A stretch of 28,302 nucleotides of DNA from CAZVUW01 sp964629825 (lineage in GTDB: Bacteria; Actinomycetota; Nitriliruptoria; Euzebyales; Egibacteraceae): positions 1 to 28,302 of the forward strand of contig CAZVUW010000033.1 in the NCBI GenBank assembly GCA_964629825.1, written 5' to 3'. Made by a program: the position numbers and the translations under genes. Below the pieces are notes generated by a model, which saw only the letters and a list, made by a program, of their open reading frames with translations, was not told the origin of the DNA and ran no database searches. How positions within the stretch are numbered: position 1 is the first letter of the stretch; each line of letters starts with the position of its first letter. Below are positions 7,193 to 14,965 of this stretch, piece after piece.

Positions 7193-8209
7193 ATGACCCC
7201 TCGCAGCACCCGCCTTCCCCTGCCCCGTCACCTCACCGCCGTGCTGCTGACCTGCGCCGCCTTGGGCGCCGCGGGCGTGCTGCACTCCCTCCCGGCGGAG
7301 GCGACGCACAACCCCGAGCCGCCCGCTCGGCTGTTCGACCTCCTCGAGCCGGCCGGCTCGGGCGCCAAGTCCGAGGTCGCGACGGCGCGCCGGGCTCGAA
7401 CCCAGCGGCCGTCGCGTGCGGTGGCCAGCAGGGTTGAGCGGGCTCGCAGCGTCGAGCACCGGGCTTCGAAGACGGCCGCGCAGGCAGCCCCGGCCAAGGC
7501 GCAGGCGGCGCCCGTCGCGCAGGCAGCCCCGGCCAAGGCGCCGGCCGAGCCCGCCGCGCAGCCCGCGTCCGCATCGGCTGCCCCACAGCCCGCGGCGCCC
7601 GCGCCGGCTGTCCCGCAGCGCGCGGCGCCCGCGCCGCCCACCCCCTCGGTCGACGCGAACGGGGACGCCGGCACGGTGTTCGCCACCGTCGCAGGCCAGG
7701 AGGTCGTCCTCCCGGCCGATGCGATCGCGGTCGGCTTCCACGAGTCCAGCAACGGCAGCTCGCTGGCGATGTCTCCGGTCGGCACACCGCTGCACAACCA
7801 GAACGCGGGCCGCATCAAGCTGCCGCCCGCCTCGGCGCCGAACCGCTACTTCGTGCTGCCGACGCGTAACCGCTCCAACGGCCCGACCACGGCCGTCGAC
7901 ATCCGCGTGGACCAGGGGACGCCCCTGGCCAGCGTCGTGGACGGCACCGTCACGGCGGTCGACAGCTACCAGCTCTACGGCCGGACCCCGGACCAGATCG
8001 TCGAGATCGTCCCCACCGATCGCCCCGAGCTGAAGGTCCGCATGCTGCACATCGACGACGTGAAGGTGCAGCCGGGCGACCATGTCGAAGCCGGCGAGAC
8101 GGTTGTCGCCGGCACGTCGCGCCAGCTGCCGTTCGCCTCCCAGATCGACCGCTTCTCCAGCCCCGGTCCGCACGTGCACGTCGAGGTCAACCACCAGCCG
8201 GTGGGCTGA
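7193..8209 (+). CDS. Secreted M23-like (lysostaphin-fold) protein with altered metal site
   Basis: This 338-residue protein starts with a signal peptide (about 1-37, ending PAEA). A long Ala/Pro/Lys-rich linker follows (about 95-155). A domain with VGFHESSNGSSLAMSPVGTP and YFVLPTRNRSNGPTTAVDI then runs to the C-terminus. The last part is the M23 core: GTPLASVVDGTVTAV, MLHIDDVKVQPGDHVEAGET and GPHVHVEV, with H327 and H329. M23 endopeptidases bind zinc through H-x3-D plus the second His of HxH. Here D236 is present but residue 232 is Thr instead of His. It may be an inactive regulator or use other ligands. The ATG at 7193 is preceded by AGAAGG. Confidence 0.82.
   Translation: MTPRSTRLPLPRHLTAVLLTCAALGAAGVLHSLPAEATHNPEPPARLFDLLEPAGSGAKSEVATARRARTQRPSRAVASRVERARSVEHRASKTAAQAAPAKAQAAPVAQAAPAKAPAEPAAQPASASAAPQPAAPAPAVPQRAAPAPPTPSVDANGDAGTVFATVAGQEVVLPADAIAVGFHESSNGSSLAMSPVGTPLHNQNAGRIKLPPASAPNRYFVLPTRNRSNGPTTAVDIRVDQGTPLASVVDGTVTAVDSYQLYGRTPDQIVEIVPTDRPELKVRMLHIDDVKVQPGDHVEAGETVVAGTSRQLPFASQIDRFSSPGPHVHVEVNHQPVG
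7477..7541 (+). repeat. 26-base direct repeat in the linker of the M23-like gene
   Basis: The same 26 bases occur at 7477-7502 and 7516-7541, 39 bases apart, both encoding AQAAPAKA in frame. Tandem duplication within a flexible wall-spanning linker is the simple explanation, and copy number may vary between strains. Confidence 0.75.
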
Positions 8210-8224
8210 GCGCGGCTAGGCTGC

Positions 8225-8271
8225 TGCGGAACCCGACGGGCGGCTCATCGCCCAGGACAGGGGGTTCCGCA
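8225..8271 (+). promoter_or_regulatory. Hairpin that covers the ribosome site of the CWB2-M15 gene
   Basis: TGCGGAACCC (8225-8234) and GGGTTCCGCA (8262-8271) are perfect 10-base inverted arms. Between them GGGCG (8238-8242) pairs with CGCCC (8249-8253). The 3' arm takes in half of the ribosome site AGGGGG (8259-8264) and the A of the ATG at 8271. The whole 61-base gap between the two genes is thus a folded element. It could block translation start, or act as a terminator for the upstream gene; no T-run follows it. Confidence 0.5.
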
Positions 8272-9944
8272 TGGTCCGGCGCCTGGCGAGGACGATCACA
8301 GCAGCCCTGATCCTCTCGGCCCTGCCCACCGCGCCGCCGGCGCTGGCCGGCGTTCCCGAGGGACAGCGCGCCGCCGGCCCGAGCGGGATCGACACCGTCG
8401 AGGCGGAGCGGATCGCCGGCTCGAACCGGATCGACACGGCCATCGCGGCGTCCCGGGCGGGCTGGGACCGATCCCAGAGCGCCGTACTCGCCACCGCCGG
8501 GGCGTTCCCGGACGCCCTCGTGGGGGGTCCCGTGGCCGCGCGCCTGGGCGCTCCGCTCCTTCTGACGTCCGCGGACGCGCTGCCGAACGCCGTCGGCGAC
8601 GAGCTCGAGCGCCTGGGTGTCGAGCGGGTCTACCTGCTGGGCGGACCCGAAGCGATCTCGGAGGCGGTGGCGCGCAGTGTCCAGGACCTTGCTTCGCGCC
8701 CGGCCGTCCACCGCATCTCGGGCCGCGACCGCTACGCCACCGCCGCCGCCGCAGCCACCGCCGCAGCCGACGACGCCGACACGGTGGTGCTCGCCGCCGG
8801 CGCGGACTTCCCCGACGCGCTGGCCGGCTCCTCGCTGCCATCCGGTGCCGAGCGCAGCCCGGTGCTCCTGGTGACGCGCGACCGGCTGCCGGCGCCGACG
8901 GCCGAGCTGTTGGCGACCCTGCGCCCGCGCCATCTCGTCGTGGTCGGAGGGAGTGCGGCGCTCAGCCCGGCTGTCGCCTCGGCGGCGGCCCGGGCCGCCG
9001 GAGGCGCCCGGATCAAGCGCCTTGCCGGTCCCCACCGCTACGCCACCGCCACGGCCGTGCTCGAGGAGGCCCTCGGACGCGTCGGAGACGAGCAGCGACC
9101 GCTCATCGTGGCCACGGGCGCGGCGTTCCCCGACGCCCTGGCGGCCGGGGCCCTCGCTGGGAGGCTGGACGGGCTGGTCGCGCTCACGCCGCGCTTCCGG
9201 CTGGACGACGGGATGGACGCCCTGCTGCGCGCTCAGCGCCATCGCTTCGGCCGCGTCATCGTCCTCGGCGGCGAGGCAGCGGTCGACCGGGACGTCCTGG
9301 CCGAGCTCGCGGCCGCCGACGCGGGCACCCCACGGCCGCCGGCGGCGTTGCAGGTGCACGGCACGGCCGCGGGCTTCCGCGGCACCGCAAGGCCGCTGCC
9401 GCAGGCGGTGGTCGAGGAGATGCGCGGCGTGTCCTGGCGCGAGGGCTGCCCGGTCGGGCTCGATGACCTCGCCCTGCTGTCGCTCGTTCACCGCGGCTTC
9501 GACGGTCGGCGCGTAGACGGCGAGCTGGTGGTCGCCCGTGCGGTCGCCGTGGACGTGCTCATCGCCTTCGGCCGTGCCTACGACGCCGGCTTCCCCATCC
9601 AGCGCATGGAGCGCATCGACGCCTTCGGAGGTGACGACGACGCGTCCATGGCCGCCAACAACACGTCGGCCTTCAGCTGCCGACGGGTCGCCGGCAGCAG
9701 CAGCTGGTCCGAGCACGCCTACGGCGCCGCGATCGATGTCAACCCCGTGCAGAACCCCTACGTGCGCGACGGAACGGTCGCACCCGACGCCGGACGGCAG
9801 TTCCTGGATCGCCGCGACCATCGCGCCGGCATGGTCCGCACCGGCGGGCCGCTGGTCGAGGCGTTCCGTGCCCTCGGATGGGGCTGGGGCGGTGACTGGT
9901 CCTCGGCCAAGGACTACCAGCACTTCTCACGCAGCGGCCGCTGA
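8271..9944 (+). CDS. Wall-anchored D-Ala-D-Ala carboxypeptidase (CWB2 repeats + M15)
   Basis: This is a 557-residue exported protein. A Sec signal runs to about residue 27 (ending PPALA). Three CWB2 repeats (about 45-345) follow, each with the RI.G..R..TA start, an FPDAL motif and an LLGG-type strand. These repeats bind anionic wall polymers and hold proteins on the surface. The C-terminal domain (about 375-557) is an M15C-type peptidase: SEHAYGAAIDVN gives zinc ligands H482 and D489, GGDW supplies the likely acid, and YQHF gives H551. Such enzymes trim the peptide stem of peptidoglycan. The start uses AGGGGG six bases before the ATG. It lies 61 bases after the M23-like gene and probably shares its transcript. 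Confidence 0.93.
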   Translation: MVRRLARTITAALILSALPTAPPALAGVPEGQRAAGPSGIDTVEAERIAGSNRIDTAIAASRAGWDRSQSAVLATAGAFPDALVGGPVAARLGAPLLLTSADALPNAVGDELERLGVERVYLLGGPEAISEAVARSVQDLASRPAVHRISGRDRYATAAAAATAAADDADTVVLAAGADFPDALAGSSLPSGAERSPVLLVTRDRLPAPTAELLATLRPRHLVVVGGSAALSPAVASAAARAAGGARIKRLAGPHRYATATAVLEEALGRVGDEQRPLIVATGAAFPDALAAGALAGRLDGLVALTPRFRLDDGMDALLRAQRHRFGRVIVLGGEAAVDRDVLAELAAADAGTPRPPAALQVHGTAAGFRGTARPLPQAVVEEMRGVSWREGCPVGLDDLALLSLVHRGFDGRRVDGELVVARAVAVDVLIAFGRAYDAGFPIQRMERIDAFGGDDDASMAANNTSAFSCRRVAGSSSWSEHAYGAAIDVNPVQNPYVRDGTVAPDAGRQFLDRRDHRAGMVRTGGPLVEAFRALGWGWGGDWSSAKDYQHFSRSGR

Positions 9945-9964
9945 CGGGCGGCGCGGTCAGCCGG

Positions 9965-11605
9965 TCAGCTCGTCAGGTCGCGGCGGCGGAATCCCACCAG
10001 CCCCGCGGCCACCAGCAGGGCCGCAACGGCGGTCAGCACCAGGACCGGAGCAGCCTCGAACGGCTCGGCCGGCACCAGCGGAACCAGGCCGAACGGCGAC
10101 AGGTCGAGGGTCCAGTCGGGCAAGCCCAGCAGGCCGCCGAGCATGCCAACGGTCAGCGCATAGACCAGCGGGACCCAGGCGAGCGCGGTGGCGCGCGGCA
10201 CCAGCCCGAACAGGGCCAGGGCGAGGCCGACGGTGACCCACAGCGCCGGGATGTAGACCAGGGCACCGCGCAGCAGGCCGCCGACCAGCGAGCCGTCGCC
10301 CGTGGCGGCGCTGGCCGACAGCCCGAGACCGAGCGCACCTGCCAGCAGCACGATCGCCGGTCCGACCAGTGCGATCGACAGGTGACTCGCCACCCAGCCC
10401 GGTCGGGAGGTCGCGGTCGCGAGGACCGGCTCCGCGTGCCCCGCGGACTCCTCACCGCGCAGCCGAAGCACCGATGACACGCCGTAGATCGCGACCACCA
10501 TGGCCACGAACGACAGGATGGTCGCCAGGAAGGTCTCGATGAACGCCGCCTCCCCGTCCACCAGCCCGAAGGCCTCCATGAGCTGGGGGTTCTCGGCGAT
10601 GAAGGCCTCGACCTCGGTGACGAGCGTTCCGTAGCCGAGGCCGAAGAACAGCACCGACAGCAGCCAGCCGATGAATGCGCCGCGCTGAAGGCGCGCCGCC
10701 AGGCCGAACGCGCTCCCCAGAGCCGGAGACGCGGTGGGTCGACCCGGCCGGGGCGGCACCAGGCCCGAGCCGATGTCCCGGTGCGTGCTCAGCCACATGC
10801 CGGCCACCGACAGCACCGCGAACAAGGCGACGCCGAGCAGCGTCGGCCACCAGCGATCGTCGACGTAGGCGCGGGTCGCGTGCGCCCACCCGATCGGCGA
10901 CAGCCAGGAGAGCGTGCCATCGCCCATGTCTCCGGCGGCGCGCAGCACGAACGTCAGGGCGAGCACGATCCCGCCGAGGCCCGACGCCCCGCGGGCGTTC
11001 TGCGTCACCTGCGCCGTGACCGCCGCCACCCCGGTGAAGGCGAGCCCGACGGAGGCCAGAGCAGCGCCGAAGAGGAGCGAGCTCCCCATGTCAATGCTCT
11101 CGACGCCCAGGGAACCCAGCCCGACGCCCACCAGCACGCCGATGACGACGTTGATGGCCGCGACGACGACCAGCGCGGCCGCCAGGCCTGCATGCCTGCC
11201 GACGATGCTGGCGCGGATGAGCTCGGCACGCTGAGCCTCCTCCTCCGCCCTGGTGTGGCGGACCAACAGGAGGATGCTCATCAGGGCCACGGCGACGGCG
11301 GTGAAGCCCAGCATCTCCTGGGTCATCATCGCGCCGAAGGTGTAGTCCTCCAGGCCGTGGCCGGGCCCGGCGATCGCCTTGGCGGCGGGGTTGGCCATCA
11401 GCGCTGCACGCGCCTGCCGCGCCTCGGCGGTCAGGTACAGCCCCGGCAGCGCGGCCGCCGTGGAGAGGACCGTCCCCACGATGGCAGCCACCCAGATGGC
11501 GATGCGCACGCGGTCACGTCGCAGCATGAAGCGGATGAGCGTGCCGATGCCCGTGAAGGCGCCGCCGGTCTGCCCGAGGCGTGCGTCTGCGGTGACGGCC
11601 GTCAC
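9965..11605 (-). CDS. ABC exporter permease, TnrB3/polyketide-exporter type
   Basis: This 546-residue permease has about twelve hydrophobic segments in two similar halves. It has the look of single-chain ABC-2 permeases of the actinobacterial antibiotic-exporter (TnrB3-like) group: IGTLIRFMLRRDRVRIAIW at the N-terminus, LLVRHTRAEEEAQRAELIRA after the second helix, and VLRLRGEESAGHAEPVLATA in the second half. With the ATPase it would pump a hydrophobic compound out. The open frame runs on upstream inside the ATPase gene in another frame. The start is taken as the GTG at 11603-11605, which overlaps the ATPase stop as GTGA. The 3' end faces the CWB2-M15 gene with only 20 bases between. The substrate is unknown. 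Confidence 0.88.
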   Translation of the reverse strand: MTAVTADARLGQTGGAFTGIGTLIRFMLRRDRVRIAIWVAAIVGTVLSTAAALPGLYLTAEARQARAALMANPAAKAIAGPGHGLEDYTFGAMMTQEMLGFTAVAVALMSILLLVRHTRAEEEAQRAELIRASIVGRHAGLAAALVVVAAINVVIGVLVGVGLGSLGVESIDMGSSLLFGAALASVGLAFTGVAAVTAQVTQNARGASGLGGIVLALTFVLRAAGDMGDGTLSWLSPIGWAHATRAYVDDRWWPTLLGVALFAVLSVAGMWLSTHRDIGSGLVPPRPGRPTASPALGSAFGLAARLQRGAFIGWLLSVLFFGLGYGTLVTEVEAFIAENPQLMEAFGLVDGEAAFIETFLATILSFVAMVVAIYGVSSVLRLRGEESAGHAEPVLATATSRPGWVASHLSIALVGPAIVLLAGALGLGLSASAATGDGSLVGGLLRGALVYIPALWVTVGLALALFGLVPRATALAWVPLVYALTVGMLGGLLGLPDWTLDLSPFGLVPLVPAEPFEAAPVLVLTAVAALLVAAGLVGFRRRDLTS

Positions 11606-12501
11606 CGGGCGGCCTCCAGCTCCTGCCCGTAGTGCCGCAGGAAGAGCTGCTCGAGCGTCGGCGGCGAGCTGACCAGCGAGCGCACGCCCGCCTCGCTGAG
11701 ACGGCGGATCACGGCGTCCAGGTGCTCGGCGTCGACGTCGAAGCGCAGTCGGCCGTCGGTCGCCTGCAGGCCATGAACCCCGGGCAGCGCGGCGAGGTCG
11801 TCCACCGGCCGTTCGGTGCGGACGTCGATCGTCGTTCGCGTCAGGTGTCGCAGCTCGTCCAGGGTTCCCCGCTCCACCAGCCGGCCGCTGCGGATGATCG
11901 AGATGCGATCGCAGAGGGCCTCGACCTGGGCGAGGATGTGGCTCGACAGCAGAACCGTGCGCCCCTGCTCCTTGAGCTCGAGGATGCAGTCCTTGAACAC
12001 GGCCTCCATGAGCGGGTCGAGCCCCGACGTCGGCTCGTCGAGCAGCAGCAGCTCGACGTCCGAGGCGAGCGCAGCGACGATCGCGACCTTCTGCCGGTTC
12101 CCCTTCGAGTAGGTGCGGCCCTTCTTGGTGGGGTCGAGGTCGAAGCGCTCGAGCAGCTCCGCGCGGCGCCGTTCGTTCAGGCCCCCGCGCAGGCGCGCCA
12201 GCAGGTCGATCGCCTCGCCGCCGGTCAGGTTGGGCCACAGGCTCACGTCGCCGGGCACATAGGCCAGGCGCCGATGAAGCTCGACGGCGTCGTGCCAGGG
12301 ATCACCGCCCAGCACAGACACCGAGCCCGAATCCGCCCTCAGCAGGCCGAGGAGGATCCGGATGGTCGTGGTCTTCCCCGCGCCGTTGGGGCCCAGGAAG
12401 CCGTGCACCTCCCCGGTGCCCACCTCAAGCTCGAAGCCGTCAAGCGCGACGGTCTCGCCGAACCTCTTCACCAGGCCGGTTGCGCGTATCGCAGCAGTCA
12501 T
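11602..12501 (-). CDS. ABC exporter ATP-binding protein
   Basis: This 299-residue ATPase belongs to the drug-exporter (CcmA/DrrA-like) type. Walker A GPNGAGKT is at 37-44 and Walker B LLLLDEP at 151-157. The signature YSKGNRQK (about 131-138) is a diverged LSGGQ, as in related antibiotic exporters. The D-loop SGLDP and H-loop SSHIL follow. The last 90 residues form the C-terminal extension common in this subgroup (RTTIDVRTERPVDDLAALPG). The ATG at 12501 is seven bases from a -10 element, so the mRNA is probably leaderless. The divergent regulator gene suggests control by that protein. Confidence 0.94.
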   Translation of the reverse strand: MTAAIRATGLVKRFGETVALDGFELEVGTGEVHGFLGPNGAGKTTTIRILLGLLRADSGSVSVLGGDPWHDAVELHRRLAYVPGDVSLWPNLTGGEAIDLLARLRGGLNERRRAELLERFDLDPTKKGRTYSKGNRQKVAIVAALASDVELLLLDEPTSGLDPLMEAVFKDCILELKEQGRTVLLSSHILAQVEALCDRISIIRSGRLVERGTLDELRHLTRTTIDVRTERPVDDLAALPGVHGLQATDGRLRFDVDAEHLDAVIRRLSEAGVRSLVSSPPTLEQLFLRHYGQELEAAR

Positions 12502-12508
12502 GCTTCGG

Positions 12509-12537
12509 ACCCTACAGTCAGTTCACAGATCTGTAAA
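12509..12537 (-). promoter_or_regulatory. Promoter of the ABC exporter operon
   Basis: On the minus strand TTTACA (plus 12532-12537) and TAGGGT (plus 12509-12514) are 17 bases apart, a good housekeeping-type promoter. The -10 ends seven bases before the ATG at 12501, so transcription likely starts at the start codon. Confidence 0.6.
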
Positions 12538-12550
12538 CACTTTGAAGTGT
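12522..12550. promoter_or_regulatory. Paired operator-like palindromes between divergent genes
   Basis: ACAGATCTGT (12525-12534) is a perfect palindrome, extending to 12522-12537 with one mismatched pair. ACACTT-TG-AAGTGT (12537-12550) is a second perfect one, abutting the first. The first covers the -35 and spacer of the exporter promoter. The second lies where the -35 of the regulator promoter should be. A dimeric winged-helix regulator encoded next door is the natural candidate to bind here and control both directions. Binding itself is inferred. Confidence 0.55.
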
Positions 12551-12562
12551 CCTAACTTGCTG

Positions 12563-12568
12563 TAGGAT
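12563..12568 (+). promoter_or_regulatory. -10 element for the regulator operon
   Basis: TAGGAT lies six bases before an ATG at 12575 and 21 before the ATG at 12590. A weak -35 (TTGAAG, 12542-12547) would lie inside the second palindrome at 15-base spacing. GGAGG at 12577-12581 is eight bases before the 12590 ATG, so either start is possible. Confidence 0.45.
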
Positions 12569-12589
12569 CACGCCATGGAGGCTCCAGAC

Positions 12590-13093
12590 ATGACGCCCTC
12601 GGCCGACGACGGCCTGCTCCATGTCGTCGAGCGACTCGCCCTCCTGCTAGCCGAGGCCGGGATGCCGCGCATGCCCGCACGGGTGTTCGCCTTCGTGCTC
12701 GCCGACGAGGATGACCACTACACGGCCCGGGAGCTGGCCGAGGGCATACGGGTCAGCCCCGCCGCGATCTCGGGGGCGGTCCGGCATCTCGTCCAGATGG
12801 GTCTGCTGAAGCGCGGGCGGCGGCCGGGCGCTCGCAGCGACCACTACGAGATCGATGACCGGGACGTGTGGCGGTCGATCACGCTCCAGCGGCTCCCCCT
12901 GCTTGAGCGCTGGGAGTCGATGGTCGCCGAAGCGGCCGAGGCGCTGGCCCCGGGCAGCCGCGGCCGGCGGCGGCTGCGCGAGACCCAGGCGTACTACCGC
13001 TTCATGCTGTCCGAGATGCCGCGGCTGATGGAGCGCTGGGGCGCCGAGCGCGCGGCCCTGATCAGCGAGCTAGAGAAGAGCAGCGCCGCATGA
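12590..13093 (+). CDS. GbsR/MarR-type winged-helix regulator
   Basis: This 167-residue DNA-binding regulator has an N-terminal helix (LLHVVERLALLLAEAG) and a winged helix-turn-helix at about 20-90. The motif ARVFAFVLADEDDHYTAREL leads into IRVSPAAISGAVRHLVQMGL, which holds the recognition helix, and the wing follows with RRPGARSDHYEI. A C-terminal helical part (about 95-167) would dimerise. The pattern fits GbsR/MarR proteins that often sit beside ABC exporters. The start at 12590 is preferred for its GGAGG; a leaderless start at 12575 would add five residues. It is divergent from the exporter and overlaps the next gene by ATGA. A ligand-responsive repressor role is inferred. Confidence 0.86.
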   Translation: MTPSADDGLLHVVERLALLLAEAGMPRMPARVFAFVLADEDDHYTARELAEGIRVSPAAISGAVRHLVQMGLLKRGRRPGARSDHYEIDDRDVWRSITLQRLPLLERWESMVAEAAEALAPGSRGRRRLRETQAYYRFMLSEMPRLMERWGAERAALISELEKSSAA

Positions 13094-14955
13094 GGCGGCG
13101 AGCTGCACGTGGACGGCTCCTAGGCGCTGCCGCGCTCACGCTGGCCCTGGCTGCCCAGTCGGTCGCGCTGGCCTCCCCGGCCACCGTGGACGCGGACCTC
13201 CCAGCTGCGGGGGCCGGCTCCTCGGCCTCCGCTGCTCAGACCCTCGCCGAGGAGCAGCTCCGTATCGAGCGTCTCTCCGGTCCGAACCGCATCGAGACCG
13301 CGGTCGCCGTGTCTGGGGCGACCTTCACATCGGCCGACACGGCGCTGCTGGCTCGCGCCGACGACTTCGCCGACGCGCTCGTGGCGGCGCCGCTCGCGGC
13401 GCGCCTCAAGGCTCCGCTGCTGCTGACCGGCCGGGACCGCCTGGCGCCGGCGACGGCTGCCGAGCTCGAGCGGCTCGGGGTGGACGAGGTCGTCCTGCTC
13501 GGCGGCGTCGAGGCGATCGGGCCGGGGGTCGCCTCGGCTCTGGCGGCCGACGGGTACTCGGTGCGACGGCTGGCGGGGCGCTCGCGCTTCGACACCGCCG
13601 CGGCGGTAGCGGACGCGCTAGGCCCGGAGGCGGGCACGGTCTACGTGGCGACCGGCGCTGACTTCCCCGATGCGCTGTCCGTCGGCCCGCTGGCCGCTGC
13701 CCAGGAGGCGCCGATCCTCCTGACCACCCGCGACCAGCTCCCGGCCCCGACGGTCGCGGCGCTCGCGGACCTGGAGCCCGAGCGGATCGTGCTGCTTGGC
13801 GGCACCGGCGCCATCTCCGAGGCCGTGGAGAACGCGCTAAGGCGCAGGGCGCCGACCAGCCGCCTGGCCGGACCGACCCGGTTCGCGACGGCCGGCGCCG
13901 TGTTCGACGCCGCGGTCCGCGCGGGGCTCGACCCCGACGACCTGTGGCTGGCCGACGGGAAGGACTTCCCCGACGCGCTCGTCGCCGGGCCGGTGATCGG
14001 CGCAAGCGGGGGCACGCTGCTGCTGGTCGACGGCCGCCAGGTCGATGCGCCCGGCCTGGCCTACGACCGGATCCGCGCCCGTGGAGCGCGGCTGCAGCGG
14101 GTCACGCTGCTGGGCGGCTCGGCCGCGATCAGCGCCGACGCGCCGCGCCAGGTCGAGGGCGTGGCGCTGGGCGCGGAGCTGCCCCGGGGCGGGCGGCTGC
14201 TGTTCCCCTACCACCGGATGGTCGGCCTCTATGGCAACGCCCGCTCGCCGGCCATGGGCATCCTGGGCGAGCAGCCCCCCGAGGCCGCCGCGCAGCGAGC
14301 CGAGCGGGTCGCGGCACCGTTCGCGGTGGGCGGTCGCAAGCTGCTGCCGACCTTCGAGCTCATCGTCACGGTCGCCACCCGCGCACCCGGTCCGGACGGC
14401 ATGTACCGGTCGGTGTCACGCCCCGACGAGGTGCAGCGCTACCTCGACGTAGCCCGGCGCCACGGCCTCTACCTGCTGCTCGACATCCAGCCCGGCCGGT
14501 CGGACTTCCTGACCGAGGTCCGCCGCTACGAGCAGTTCCTCGACGAGCCCGACGTCGGCATCGCCCTGGACCCCGAGTGGCGCATGGGTCCGAACGGCGT
14601 CCCCGGCCAAGAGGTCGGATCCGTCGACGCCGCCGAGGTCAACCGCGTCGTCGACTACCTGGCCGGCATCGTCCGCGCCCACCGCCTGCCGCAGAAGCTG
14701 CTGGTCGTGCACCAGTTCCAGCAGCGCATGATCCGCAACCGCAACGCGATCAAGGCGCCGCCTGAGCTGGCGGTCACGTTCCACGTCGACGGGTTCGGAG
14801 GACGTTCGATCAAGCTGGAGAAGTACGAGTCCTTCCTGGCTCCACGCCCGTATGCGATGGGCTTCAAGCTCTTCTACGACGAGGACACCAACCTCTACGC
14901 TCCTGCCGAGGTGCTCGCATTCCGCGTGCCCCCGGACCTGGTCACCTACCAGTAG
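13090..14955 (+). CDS. CWB2 wall-binding protein with unassigned C-terminal domain
   Basis: This is a 621-residue secreted protein. The signal runs to about residue 29 (ending VALAS). Three CWB2 repeats (about 57-355) follow, with RIERLSGPNRIETA, VYVATGADFPDALSVGPLAA and two LLGG strands. The C-terminal domain (about 365-621) reads like a TIM-barrel: MVGLYG, LLPTFELIVTVA, GLYLLLDIQPGRSDFL, VGIALDPEWRMGPNG, LLVVHQFQQRMI and VTFHVDGFGG are regularly spaced strand motifs. Conserved-looking Asp/Glu residues sit at strand ends (LDIQPG, LDPEW, HVDGF), as in glycoside hydrolases. I do not recognise a named family. Its ATG overlaps the regulator stop (ATGA), so the two are coupled, and pgi follows after ten bases. 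A surface glycan-acting role is a guess. Confidence 0.82.
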   Translation: MRRRAARGRLLGAAALTLALAAQSVALASPATVDADLPAAGAGSSASAAQTLAEEQLRIERLSGPNRIETAVAVSGATFTSADTALLARADDFADALVAAPLAARLKAPLLLTGRDRLAPATAAELERLGVDEVVLLGGVEAIGPGVASALAADGYSVRRLAGRSRFDTAAAVADALGPEAGTVYVATGADFPDALSVGPLAAAQEAPILLTTRDQLPAPTVAALADLEPERIVLLGGTGAISEAVENALRRRAPTSRLAGPTRFATAGAVFDAAVRAGLDPDDLWLADGKDFPDALVAGPVIGASGGTLLLVDGRQVDAPGLAYDRIRARGARLQRVTLLGGSAAISADAPRQVEGVALGAELPRGGRLLFPYHRMVGLYGNARSPAMGILGEQPPEAAAQRAERVAAPFAVGGRKLLPTFELIVTVATRAPGPDGMYRSVSRPDEVQRYLDVARRHGLYLLLDIQPGRSDFLTEVRRYEQFLDEPDVGIALDPEWRMGPNGVPGQEVGSVDAAEVNRVVDYLAGIVRAHRLPQKLLVVHQFQQRMIRNRNAIKAPPELAVTFHVDGFGGRSIKLEKYESFLAPRPYAMGFKLFYDEDTNLYAPAEVLAFRVPPDLVTYQ

Positions 14956-14965
14956 GAGGAGCGGC

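Noticed and set aside
8741..8780. GCC/GCA-rich triplet run in the CWB2-M15 gene as a repeat element
   Set aside because: It encodes an Ala-rich helix within a CWB2 repeat; ordinary codon use in GC-rich DNA explains it.
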